NCBI GenBank assembly: GCA_947448735.1
Contig: CANFOS010000032.1
Location: forward strand, 1 to 32,144
From: Comamonadaceae bacterium
Lineage (GTDB): Bacteria > Pseudomonadota > Gammaproteobacteria > Burkholderiales > Burkholderiaceae_C
Direction: 5' to 3'
Length of the DNA: 32,144 nucleotides
Shown here: piece by piece, positions 1-6,742 of the stretch
Numbering within the stretch: position 1 is the first letter of the stretch
Layout of the letters: each line of letters opens with the position of its first letter
Notes under the pieces: generated by a model
What the model was told of the DNA's origin: nothing
Seen by the model: the letters and a program-made list of their open reading frames with translations, nothing else
The model's database searches: none
Position numbers and translations under genes: made by a program

Positions 1-446
1 AACTCGTCATCCAGTAAGTCGAGCGCGGTCTGCATCAGGCAGACATGTGCCTCGCAACCGGCGATAACGATGGTGCTGCGGCCTTCTTCGGGTTCTGGCG
101 CGGCCTTTTGCAGGTGTTTGGGCATGCTGCGGGCGTTGCCTCCTTGGGTGGGCTTGCGTGCCGGTGGCCGCAGCCAGTCGCCCAAGCCATCGGCCACCGC
201 GCTGAAATGCGCCTTGGCCAGGGTTCTGCCGCCAGCCGATTCAACCGCAGCGCGCACCGCATCCACGTTGGGGCCCAGCTTGTCGGGGCTTTGCTCTGTC
301 GCCCACACCGGTATTTGCAATGCCTGAGCCATGCGCGCCAGTCGCACCGCATTGGCAATGACCAACTCGTTTTCAAAAATCACCGGCATCAGGCGGGTCT
401 GGTAATCGACCAGCACGAGCTGGGCGTCATCGGCATCTAGCAACAT
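1..446 (-). CDS. Isochorismatase-family cysteine hydrolase (partial, 3' end outside window)
   Basis: The reading frame runs from an ATG at 446 off the left edge, giving about 148 residues. The isochorismatase/nicotinamidase fold is shown by the N-terminal strand VLVDYQ with Asp14, the lysine in TLAKAHFS (Lys78) and the nucleophile region AGCEAHVCLMQTALDL (Cys136). Together these form the Asp-Lys-Cys triad of the family, which hydrolyses amide or vinyl-ether bonds in the cytoplasm. A Pro/Lys-rich insertion of about 25 residues (97-122) lies between the Lys and Cys motifs. An AGGAA ribosome binding site precedes the ATG, and the gene starts 10 bases after the TetR stop, so the two are almost certainly co-transcribed. 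The substrate cannot be told; nicotinamidase-like or YcaC-like hydrolases are alternatives. Confidence 0.88.
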   Translation of the reverse strand, partial: MLLDADDAQLVLVDYQTRLMPVIFENELVIANAVRLARMAQALQIPVWATEQSPDKLGPNVDAVRAAVESAGGRTLAKAHFSAVADGLGDWLRPPARKPTQGGNARSMPKHLQKAAPEPEEGRSTIVIAGCEAHVCLMQTALDLLDDE

Positions 447-456
447 CGGGATTCCT

Positions 457-1086
457 TCAATGGGTGGTTTTTTGGCTTTGCAAGCGCTCAATCAGCCCAA
501 TCACATAGTCTTCAAACAGCAGCGTTGCATCTTGCCCAAACATGCGAATGCGTCCGGTGTGCATCATCAGCAGCAAGCCAACGCCGTGCGCGAACAAGGC
601 TGTATTTTCACGCAAAGCATCTTCTGGATTCAGACCCATCGCTTGCAGGGCTAGCTCACAGGGGCGCAGCGCATCGTGCAGGCGGTCGTTGAGCTGATCG
701 TTCAAGTCAGCGTTCAAGCCACGCGGCCGCATGCCTTGCACCAGATAAAACCCCAGATCCAGATCGCGCGGATGGGCGGCAAAAAAACCAAACCAGGCGT
801 TGGCTTTGGCATCCAGCATGTCCGAGGCGAACAAACTGTCATGACCCGCCGCATCGACAGCGGCGTTTAATCGCTCCAGCGACTCGGCCAGCAGCGCGCC
901 ATAAATGGCTTCCTTGTTTTCAAAATAAGAATAAATTGCGCCCGGTGTGTACCCCGCCTGTTTGGCAATTTCGCGAATACTCGCGCCTTCGATGCCCAGC
1001 TTGTCAAACACCGCGCGCGCGGCGTCCAGCATCAGCGCGCGGCGTGAGTCAGTTTGGGCTTGCTGCCTGGCGGCTCTGGCTTCCAT
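457..1086 (-). CDS. TetR/AcrR-family transcriptional regulator
   Basis: 209 residues, a normal TetR length. The N-terminal helix-turn-helix (about residues 18-64) reads as a textbook TetR_N domain: ASIREIAKQAGYTPGAIYSYF followed by ENKEAIYGAL. The C-terminal ligand domain is all-helical and not diagnostic for a ligand. The gene is divergent from the HpaB-type flavoprotein at 1188 and is followed at 10 bases by the isochorismatase-family gene. The usual reading is a local repressor controlling itself and the divergent gene. The perfect palindrome at 1158-1174 and the smaller one at 1119-1128 in the shared intergenic region are the obvious candidate operators. The inducer is unknown. Confidence 0.9.
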   Translation of the reverse strand: MEARAARQQAQTDSRRALMLDAARAVFDKLGIEGASIREIAKQAGYTPGAIYSYFENKEAIYGALLAESLERLNAAVDAAGHDSLFASDMLDAKANAWFGFFAAHPRDLDLGFYLVQGMRPRGLNADLNDQLNDRLHDALRPCELALQAMGLNPEDALRENTALFAHGVGLLLMMHTGRIRMFGQDATLLFEDYVIGLIERLQSQKTTH

Positions 1087-1118
1087 ACATCAACTGTAAA
1101 CGCAAACGCCCCGAAATC

Positions 1119-1174
1119 CAATTAATTGACGCTTGTTTTTTAAATTGAACGGTGTTTAAATATTGTCAATATTT
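1119..1174. promoter_or_regulatory. Divergent TetR/HpaB intergenic region with palindromic operator candidates
   Basis: Positions 1158-1174 form a perfect inverted repeat, AAATATTG-T-CAATATTT (17 bp), ending just upstream of the GGAG ribosome binding site of the gene at 1188. A shorter perfect palindrome, CAATTAATTG, lies at 1119-1128 and overlaps a TTGACG -35-like hexamer at 1126-1131. Size and position suit binding by the neighbouring TetR protein. The palindromes are seen directly; the assignment to this regulator is inference. Confidence 0.55.
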
Positions 1175-1187
1175 TTTGGAGACCAGC

Positions 1188-2846
1188 ATGAACGCACCCG
1201 CTCCCGCCGCTACCCTGATGTCTGGCGACGACTTTCGCGAGTCGCTTCGCCGCTACAAGCCACGCGTGTTTCTGGACGGCCAGCTTGTCAACAGCGTGGC
1301 AGACGAGCGCGGCTTTGGCCCCGGCATCAATGCGATTGCATTGACCTATGACTACGCGCGCATGGCCAAATACGCACCCATCATGACAGCCGTGCAGCAC
1401 AGCAGCGGCAAAACAGTCAACCGCCTGACGCACATCAACACCAGCAGCGGCGATTTGCTCAACAAGCTTGAAGCGGTGCGTCTGGTCTGCCAGGAAACCG
1501 GCTGCGCCCAGCGCTACCTGACACACGACGCGATGAACGCGATTGGCCAGGTGAGCGCCAGAATCGATGACGCACGCGGCACCACAGAAAACACCGCACG
1601 GTTTTTGAACTACCTGCACCGTGTGCAAGACCAGGACCTGACGCTGGGCATCGCCATGACCGATGCCAAAGGCGACCGCAGCCGTCGCCCGCATGAGCAG
1701 GCCAATGTGGACAGCTATGTGCATGTGGTGGAGCGCAACGCCCTCCACAACGGCAAGCGGGGCATCGTCATTTCGGGCACCAAGGCCATCGTGACTGGCG
1801 CGCCGTACATGCATGAGTTGCTGGTCATGCCATGCCGCAACATGGGCCAAGAAGACGCTGCGTTCGCCGTCTGCTGCGCGGTGCCGATTGACGCACCGGG
1901 CATCACCATCATTGCGCGCCCGGCGGGCCGCCCGGGGGAAAAGGTCGAGCACGGTGCAGCCCTGTTCAGCCGCAAATACGGCCAGAGCACCGGCGTGGTG
2001 ATGTTTGACAAGGTGTTTGTGCCCCACGACAACGTGTTTTATGCGGGCGAATGGGAACACACCGGCCACCTCACCTACAGCTATGCCACGCACCACCGCC
2101 ACACCTGCATTGGCGCACGCGCAGGCTTTGGTGATTTGCTGATTGGCGCCGGTGCGCTGATGTGCGAGGCCAACGGTTTTGACCCTGGCAAAGAAACCCA
2201 CCTGCGCGAGCAGATGGTCGAGCTGATCACCATCACGGAAAGTTTTTTTGCCTGTGGCGTTGCAGCCAGCGTGTACGGCAAGGCAGACGAGCACAGCAAA
2301 ACATTTATGCCCGACCCAGTGTTCAGCAACATTGGCAAATTGCTGCTGGCCACCAAAATTTACGACATGCACCGCATTGCGCATTACGTCAGCGGTGGCC
2401 TCATCGTCACCCTGCCCGGTCCCGATGAAGACCACAACCCAGAAACCGGCGCAAAGCTGTCCGAGGTGTTGCGTGCGAACCCGGACGTGCCTTATGAGCA
2501 GCGCATTGAAACCGCCCGTTTTATTGAAGACCTGACGGCGGGTTACCAGGGCGGCTGGTACAGCGTCATCAGCCTGCACGGCGGCGGTTCGCCCGCGGCC
2601 ATGAAGCAGGAGATTTACCGCAACTATCCGGTCGGCAGCAAGGTTGAACTGGTCGAGCGCATTCTTGAAAGAGGCATTGATGGACAGGGTGTGCCGCACG
2701 ACCCGAACCGCGCCATCACCAAAAACCGCCAGCCCGGCAAGTGCTGCGACACCGGTTGCACCACGCCGGGCCAACCGGTGATGGTCGACTTGCCGTCTGT
2801 GGAGGCTAATTTGCCCTCAAAAAGAGCTTTTCTTGCTAAAAAATAG
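1188..2846 (+). CDS. HpaB / 4-hydroxybutyryl-CoA dehydratase superfamily flavoprotein
   Basis: 552 residues from the ATG at 1188, chosen over an upstream in-frame GTG at 1152 because a GGAG site sits at about 1178. The sequence follows the HpaB superfamily throughout, for example the AMTDAKGDRSRRP segment, the VVMFDKVFVPHDNVF segment and the GFGDLLIGAGAL helix. By remembered alignment with clostridial 4-hydroxybutyryl-CoA dehydratase (AbfD), two of its four [4Fe-4S] ligands are kept (Cys106, His303) and two are replaced (Tyr110 and Ala310). The dehydratase reaction is therefore unlikely, and an FAD/FADH2-dependent aromatic hydroxylase of the 4-hydroxyphenylacetate 3-monooxygenase type is more probable. 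No reductase partner is adjacent. The C-terminus carries a cysteine cluster (GKCCDTGC) and ends inside a repeat copy. Probably regulated by the divergent TetR protein. Confidence 0.85.
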   Translation: MNAPAPAATLMSGDDFRESLRRYKPRVFLDGQLVNSVADERGFGPGINAIALTYDYARMAKYAPIMTAVQHSSGKTVNRLTHINTSSGDLLNKLEAVRLVCQETGCAQRYLTHDAMNAIGQVSARIDDARGTTENTARFLNYLHRVQDQDLTLGIAMTDAKGDRSRRPHEQANVDSYVHVVERNALHNGKRGIVISGTKAIVTGAPYMHELLVMPCRNMGQEDAAFAVCCAVPIDAPGITIIARPAGRPGEKVEHGAALFSRKYGQSTGVVMFDKVFVPHDNVFYAGEWEHTGHLTYSYATHHRHTCIGARAGFGDLLIGAGALMCEANGFDPGKETHLREQMVELITITESFFACGVAASVYGKADEHSKTFMPDPVFSNIGKLLLATKIYDMHRIAHYVSGGLIVTLPGPDEDHNPETGAKLSEVLRANPDVPYEQRIETARFIEDLTAGYQGGWYSVISLHGGGSPAAMKQEIYRNYPVGSKVELVERILERGIDGQGVPHDPNRAITKNRQPGKCCDTGCTTPGQPVMVDLPSVEANLPSKRAFLAKK

Positions 2847-2894
2847 GGCTACAGGCCAATGAATATATGACCTATTAGCTATTAATATAATAGC
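2821..2894 (+). repeat. Degenerate Comamonadaceae-type intergenic palindromic repeat, copy 1
   Basis: The block has a GGGCTAcAGGCC core followed by the perfect stem GCTATTA-ata-TAATAGC (2878-2894). The stop codon of the flavoprotein gene (2844-2846) lies inside it, so the last few residues (LAKK) are probably repeat-derived. Related copies occur at 13012, 26455 and 27905. I recognise the GCTATTA...TAATAGC plus GGGCTAGAGGCC pattern as common between genes in Comamonadaceae genomes; that family link is from memory. Confidence 0.6.
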
Positions 2895-2899
2895 AATTA

Positions 2900-3370
2900 T
2901 CAGCTGATTGGGGTGTGAGAAGGCGGCGCCTCGGCAAACTTCAGCAGCTTGGTGGCTTGCAAGGTTTCGGCAAGAAAGCACAGCAGCGCCGCCAAAAAAC
3001 AAGCCACGCCCGACAGAAAACTGATGGTGGCGATTTTCAAAGTGGGCAGCTCGCTGGTCTCACCCAAGAACAGCAAAATAATCGTCAAGCCAATCAGCAT
3101 GGCGCACAGTGTCAACAAGGCAATGCAGCCATTGACCAGCCAGCCGCGATGGCGCAGTTGCTTGAGTTCTGCGTACATCTTCAAGCTGCGTTGCTCGTCA
3201 ACATTTCCGGTGTCCAGCCGGTTTTCAAGAAAGCGCGCACGGTCAATGATGCGGCCCAAGCGGCCCGCTGTCGCCGCGATCATGCCCGACACCGCCGTCA
3301 GCAAGAAAACCGGCGCCACAGCCAGTTGAATGCCGTGGGTGACGGCGGCCAGGTCAGGTGCAAAGATCAT
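2900..3370 (-). CDS. DUF2721 family membrane protein
   Basis: 156 residues. The N-terminal hydrophobic helix (about 12-32, VAPVFLLTAVSGMIAATAGRL) is followed by the charged signature GRLGRIIDRARFLENRL, typical of DUF2721 proteins. Two further membrane helices lie at about 78-102 and 112-134. Function of the family is unknown; it is an inner-membrane protein by prediction. Its ATG overlaps the stop of the upstream gene (ATGA at 3367-3370), so the two are translationally coupled. The 3' end abuts a decayed repeat. Confidence 0.8.
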   Translation of the reverse strand: MIFAPDLAAVTHGIQLAVAPVFLLTAVSGMIAATAGRLGRIIDRARFLENRLDTGNVDEQRSLKMYAELKQLRHRGWLVNGCIALLTLCAMLIGLTIILLFLGETSELPTLKIATISFLSGVACFLAALLCFLAETLQATKLLKFAEAPPSHTPIS

Positions 3371-3837
3371 GCGGGCTTTTCAAAATGATTGGCCGCCCAG
3401 CGCTCGGCGCTGGCACGGTTGAGCTTGAACGATGCAGCAGCACGCACTTCAGCCAGCAAGTCGCCACCGTCATCTCGCGCGCTCAAGGTGGCGTAGGGGT
3501 TGTCTTCATCGGGCGTGATGTCCAGGTTGACAGTGACCCTTCCTGATGCCGCTGTGATCGTCACGCTCTGGTGCAGCTCGGCGTGCCGTTGCTGCTCGTG
3601 TCTGCGCACAAACTCTGACGCGGTTTTAACCAGCGTGCTGAAGGCATTGCCGTCCAGCGGTTTGGGGTTCTTTTTGTCGCGGCCCATGGTCCACGGGCCA
3701 ATCAGCGCGGGCTCAGGCTCGCCGTCCTTGATCATGGCGACGGCCCAGCCATCGTCGTCTTCGTTTTTCAGCACCTTGGCGGTCCAGCCGTCGGCCACCC
3801 ATAAGCGGGGTTCTTTGATCTCGATCACATCATCCAT
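3367..3837 (-). CDS. Conserved hypothetical protein
   Basis: 156 residues, soluble, with no signal peptide or membrane segment. The N-terminal part (1-50) is rich in Trp, Asp and Glu and the C-terminal part is mixed alpha/beta with an acidic patch (DITPDEDNPYATLSARDDGGD). I do not recognise a family. It overlaps the DUF2721 gene by four bases (ATGA) and starts 4 bases after the stop of the DUF1348 remnant, so the three run as one transcript. A coupling partner of the DUF2721 protein is possible but not shown. Confidence 0.65.
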   Translation of the reverse strand: MDDVIEIKEPRLWVADGWTAKVLKNEDDDGWAVAMIKDGEPEPALIGPWTMGRDKKNPKPLDGNAFSTLVKTASEFVRRHEQQRHAELHQSVTITAASGRVTVNLDITPDEDNPYATLSARDDGGDLLAEVRAAASFKLNRASAERWAANHFEKPA

Positions 3838-3841
3838 ACCT

Positions 3842-4027
3842 TTACAGCCCCAACTCGCTCAGGTCACGGCCCTTGACAAACTCAGCCCGGTTGCGCCGCG
3901 CGCTGCCAGCGGTGCAGGCCATGAACACCTTTGGCAGATCACGGGTGTGCCAGCCGTCTGTAGCGGCGCGTGCTTTTTGTACAGCGGCTTCAAAATTGAA
4001 CGGAGGCAGCGGTGGCCTGGATGCCAT
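3842..4027 (-). pseudogene. 3'-truncated DUF1348 (NTF2-like) gene remnant
   Basis: 61 codons from an ATG at 4027 that keeps a good AGAGGAA ribosome binding site. The residues RPPLPPFNFEAAVQKARAA, then WHTRDLPKV and RRNRAEFVKGRDL, match the N-terminal third of DUF1348 proteins (about 150 residues, single-domain NTF2-like fold), whose hallmark is WNTRDP...RNRAEF..GR. The frame then ends after nine unrelated residues, and no continuation is visible in other frames before the next gene begins at 3837. It therefore looks like a deletion remnant. A short peptide may still be made because the initiation signals are intact. Confidence 0.6.
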
Positions 4028-4150
4028 GAGAGTTCCTCTGGTTAAACGATCGAGCCAGCTTATCATGTGCAGCCATCAATGCAGAACCGAACGAACGCAT
4101 CACCGGCATCACGCTTGGTACGCTGACCGGCGAATTTGAAAGTACAACTT

Positions 4151-4495
4151 ATGAGTAACACCGGCGCCACTGCCATTGCCATCCACATCACCGACCATCA
4201 AGGCGCCGTCACGTCCATCGACGGAAAAATTGGCAAAACCCTGATGGAAGTGGCTACCGCCAAAAACATCAACGGCATTGCTGCCGACTGCGGCGGGCTG
4301 ATGAGCTGCGCAACCTGCCATGTGTTTGTACAAGAACCCTTTGCATCCCAGCTTGGCGCGCCAGACGCTGAAGAGCTGGCCATGCTGGCCTTCACGGCTG
4401 TGCCGCGCCAGCCCCATAGCCGCTTGAGCTGCCAGATCACCCTGAGCGCTGAACTGAACGGCCTGGCAGTGACACTGCCTGCCAGCCAGTATTGA
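4151..4495 (+). CDS. [2Fe-2S] ferredoxin, adrenodoxin/putidaredoxin type
   Basis: 114 residues from ATG 4151; an in-frame TTG at 4136 is a weaker alternative. The cluster-binding pattern C-x5-C-x2-C is Cys47, Cys53, Cys56 (ADCGGLMSCATCHVFV), with the fourth ligand Cys94 in RLSCQI. This is the spacing of vertebrate-type and P450 or dioxygenase ferredoxins. It carries single electrons to an oxygenase or P450 in the cytoplasm. No ferredoxin reductase or terminal oxygenase lies next to it. The ABM-monooxygenase gene follows after 25 bases on the same strand, so the two probably form an operon. Confidence 0.92.
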   Translation: MSNTGATAIAIHITDHQGAVTSIDGKIGKTLMEVATAKNINGIAADCGGLMSCATCHVFVQEPFASQLGAPDAEELAMLAFTAVPRQPHSRLSCQITLSAELNGLAVTLPASQY

Positions 4496-4520
4496 CGTTA
4501 TTTTTTACAAAGGAGCTTTT

Positions 4521-4823
4521 ATGATTCTCGAACTCGCCGACATTCGCATCCACCCCGGCCAGCAAGCTGCCTTTGAGGTGGCCATCCAGCGCGGTGTCAA
4601 TGAGGTGATCTCAAAAGCCAAAGGCTTTCAGGGCTACAAGGTCAACAAAGGCGTGGAAAGCCCAGAACGCTATATTTTGCAAATCTTCTGGGAAACACTG
4701 GAAAACCACACGATTGACTTTCGGCAGTCCACTGCGTTTGCTGACTGGCGCGCGATCGTCGGGCCGTTTTTTGCAGGCCCGCCGACGGTGGAACACTTCG
4801 AGTTGCTGGCCAAATCAGCCTGA
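4521..4823 (+). CDS. Antibiotic biosynthesis monooxygenase (ABM) domain protein
   Basis: 100 residues, full length for a single ferredoxin-like ABM domain. Recognisable parts are the start (MILELADIRIHPGQQAAFE), the central GFQGYKVNKGVESPERYILQI strand pair, and the end (F...S.AFADWRAIVGPFFAGPP.VEHFELL). Such proteins are cofactor-free quinol or polyketide monooxygenases, or degrade small reactive metabolites; they act as dimers in the cytoplasm. A strong AAAGGAG site lies 7 bases before the ATG. Probably co-transcribed with the ferredoxin gene. The substrate is unknown. Confidence 0.85.
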   Translation: MILELADIRIHPGQQAAFEVAIQRGVNEVISKAKGFQGYKVNKGVESPERYILQIFWETLENHTIDFRQSTAFADWRAIVGPFFAGPPTVEHFELLAKSA

Positions 4824-5017
4824 TGCCGGCTGTGTTTGATGGCTTGGTCATTTAAGCCTGCTTGACGATTTTTGAGGTTGAAAAGTTGACTACAAAAATG
4901 TGCAAGTAGCCTATGTTCAGCGCACGTCAAGCAAGCGGGTTTTCTGTCTTTTCGGGCTGATACCAAGCGTCACAAAAATTGGTGCTGAACCTGAATGTTT
5001 GGGAGCCTCACTGTGAC

Positions 5018-5338
5018 TTAAGCAGCCATGTTCGCCTGTCGGAACAGCGGTGCAAGTACGGGGTTACTTTTGAACTTAATCCGCGCTTCCCACAGGTCAA
5101 CGGCCTGCTGCATACTGAGCCAACTCTCAGGTGTTCCACCCACAGCGCTGGAAATGCGGATGGCCATGTCAGCGGTCACAGCCTTTTGTTCGTGCAGCAA
5201 ATGAGAAACGGTTTGTCGACTGACCATGAGCCGATTTGCCAGCTCAGCTTGGGTCCAGCCAAGTTCAGGCAACACATCTTCGCGAAGCACAGCGCCAGGA
5301 TGCGTGGGCTTGCGATGGGGGTTTCGTAGCGACTTCAT
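5018..5338 (-). CDS. higA: HigA-type antitoxin / XRE regulator
   Basis: 106 residues with the classic HigA start RKPTHPGAVLREDVLPELGWTQAELA, then a helix-turn-helix (about 28-60, LANRLMVSRQTVSHLLHEQKAVTADMAIRISSAVGG) and the closing PESWLSMQQAVDLWEA. It neutralises the HigB RNase and binds operator DNA in the higBA promoter. The start overlaps the toxin stop by one base (TGATG at 5336-5340), which is typical coupling in toxin-first higBA pairs. The candidate operator is GTAAA-N7-TTTAC at 5628-5644. Confidence 0.92.
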   Translation of the reverse strand: MKSLRNPHRKPTHPGAVLREDVLPELGWTQAELANRLMVSRQTVSHLLHEQKAVTADMAIRISSAVGGTPESWLSMQQAVDLWEARIKFKSNPVLAPLFRQANMAA

Positions 5339-5616
5339 CAGTGGTAGTCCTCCAAATTAACATTTACGGCATCTTGACCATCAAACTCAAACGTGATTCG
5401 CCAGTTACCGGAAACAGAAACCGCGAACTCGCCTTTTCTGTCGCCTTTTAGTGCATGGAATTTGAAGCCAGGCAAATCCATGTCCTTGGCTTCGCGGGCG
5501 GCATCCAATCTGTCCAGCATCCGCTCAATGCGGGCACCATGCTGAGAAGGCACACCCTTGTAAGTGCCTTTGGTAAAAAATAGCTCCAAACCCTTGTGCT
5601 TGAAAGTTGAGATCAT
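5338..5616 (-). CDS. higB: HigB-type RelE-superfamily toxin
   Basis: 92 residues from the ATG at 5616; an in-frame ATG at 5622 is the alternative. The sequence follows HigB: MISTFKHKGLELFFTKGTYKGVPSQHGARIERMLDRLDAA, then GFKFHALKGDRKGEFAVSVSGNWRITFEF and NVNLEDYH. This family cleaves mRNA on the ribosome. I prefer the 5616 start because the predicted promoter (TTGACA at 5647-5652, TACATT at 5625-5630, 16-bp spacer) would start transcription close to 5618, after the 5622 codon. The message would then be nearly leaderless. No Shine-Dalgarno is visible at either start. Confidence 0.9.
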   Translation of the reverse strand: MISTFKHKGLELFFTKGTYKGVPSQHGARIERMLDRLDAAREAKDMDLPGFKFHALKGDRKGEFAVSVSGNWRITFEFDGQDAVNVNLEDYH

Positions 5617-5624
5617 TGGCATCT

Positions 5625-5652
5625 AATGTAAATAGATGGTTTACTTTGTCAA
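5625..5652 (-). promoter_or_regulatory. higBA promoter with internal operator
   Basis: On the minus strand a perfect -35 TTGACA (5647-5652) and a -10 TACATT (5625-5630) are separated by 16 bp. The inverted repeat GTAAA-N7-TTTAC (5628-5644) fills the spacer and touches the -10, so a bound HigA protein would block RNA polymerase. The sequence elements are seen directly; HigA binding is inferred from how other higBA loci work. Confidence 0.6.
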
Positions 5653-5901
5653 GTACTACTTGCAGAAATGAATACCGGCTTGCGAAAGCACATTTCGATC
5701 AGCTCAGCGCCCATGAGTTCGAGCGGTAGCGTCAAAGTGCACTGCGAAATATGTCTAGAGGTTTGGGGGGATGCCAGGCCCTCAAAAAAGAGCACGACAC
5801 GCTAATGGTGATTGCTCCTAAAATTAATCCGTTTCTGTTGCAGAGTAGATTTTTCTGCTGATTGGTACGGCTGACTTTTCCGTCAATATTTAAGGTATCG
5901 A

Positions 5902-6495
5902 ATGAGCTCCGAGAATGACTACCAAACAAATGTCTTGTACGAAAAAGAGGTGCAAAATTTTTTAGGTGCAAATTTGCATCTTCTTGGATCTCCGAAATTG
6001 ACCTTGGTGCAAATTGAACACCCAGTACAGTTTGGCAAAGAAGCTGGAAGGATAGATCTATTGGCTAAGGACGACAGCGGAGCCTACGTTGTCGTCGAAA
6101 TTAAGCGCGGTACAGCTGGGCGCAGCGCTTTGGGACAGGTGCAAAGTTACATGGGCGCAGTAGCCGAGATGTACCCGCAAAATCGAGTCCGTGGGATATT
6201 GGTGGCAATGGGATTAGATGACGCGGCACTTGCCGCTTTGAAGATGACGCAGAACATTGATTTCTTTTCCTTCGTAACAGAATTCAGGTTTACCCGTGCG
6301 ACAGTTGTCCCTTTTGTTCCTTCCGCCCCTAACAACTCAAACGGCTGGGCGGAGGTTAAGGATGGTTATTGGGAGAAGTTAGGCGGAGAAATACTTAGCG
6401 AAAGCGTGTCCTGCGTTCAGTGCGGGAAAACGACTAGAGTTGTACTGGTTGGTCACCAGCGTGTATGCGGCATGTGTGGAAGTTCCATTCAATAG
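5902..6495 (+). CDS. NucS/DUF91-like PD-(D/E)XK nuclease with C-terminal zinc ribbon
   Basis: 197 residues with an AAGGT site six bases upstream. The nuclease core shows GRIDLLA (Asp52), VVVEIKR (Glu66, Lys68) and the QxxxY helix LGQVQSYMGA (Gln79, Tyr83), with an upstream Glu16 as a possible fourth acidic residue. This is the RecB/NucS C-terminal layout. The last 30 residues carry two CxxC pairs (Cys171/174 and Cys189/192), which form a zinc ribbon. The local sequence is more AT-rich than its surroundings, and it sits between higBA and a broken tRNA, so horizontal transfer is likely. A DNA-repair or defence endonuclease is plausible, but no partner gene is present. Confidence 0.75.
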   Translation: MSSENDYQTNVLYEKEVQNFLGANLHLLGSPKLTLVQIEHPVQFGKEAGRIDLLAKDDSGAYVVVEIKRGTAGRSALGQVQSYMGAVAEMYPQNRVRGILVAMGLDDAALAALKMTQNIDFFSFVTEFRFTRATVVPFVPSAPNNSNGWAEVKDGYWEKLGGEILSESVSCVQCGKTTRVVLVGHQRVCGMCGSSIQ

Positions 6496-6675
6496 ATTTT
6501 TCCAAACTACTTCCAACTACAACAGCACACCGAAAGGTTAGCTACATCTGCGTTTGAACCAATTGGGGTGGAATGGGGCTAAGGCTGGCGCAAGTGTTGC
6601 ACCGTCACAGGGAGAACCCCAGAAGAAAAAACCCACTCCGCTTCAAAGAACAATGGGCTCATCGTGGGCAGTTCT

Positions 6676-6739
6676 TGTTCGGAGCGAGAAGATTCAAACC
6701 TCCGGTCTCTACGTCCCGAACGCAGCTACTTACCAGGCC
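6676..6739 (-). pseudogene. Truncated tRNA-Pro(CGG) remnant
   Basis: Read on the minus strand, the region carries the second half of the D-arm (GCCTGGTA), an anticodon arm with loop TTCGGGA (anticodon CGG, Pro), and a T-arm (GGAGGTTTGAATC). It ends with a degenerate 3' end, CCGAACA instead of CCGACCA. The match to proteobacterial tRNA-Pro(CGG) is clear, but the 5' acceptor strand and first half of the D-arm are absent and the D-stem no longer pairs. It is not a functional tRNA. Such 3' fragments are often left where mobile elements integrate into tRNA genes. Confidence 0.72.
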
Positions 6740-6742
6740 AAT

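Noticed and set aside
1140..2774. 544-codon open frame antisense to the HpaB-type gene
   Set aside because: It has no recognisable domain or start signals. The sense frame has a ribosome binding site and strong family similarity, and long antisense frames are expected from GC-biased codon use.
2915..3388. Plus-strand frame opposite the DUF2721 gene
   Set aside because: Gln/Arg-rich shadow without domain; the minus strand has a clear membrane protein with coupled start.
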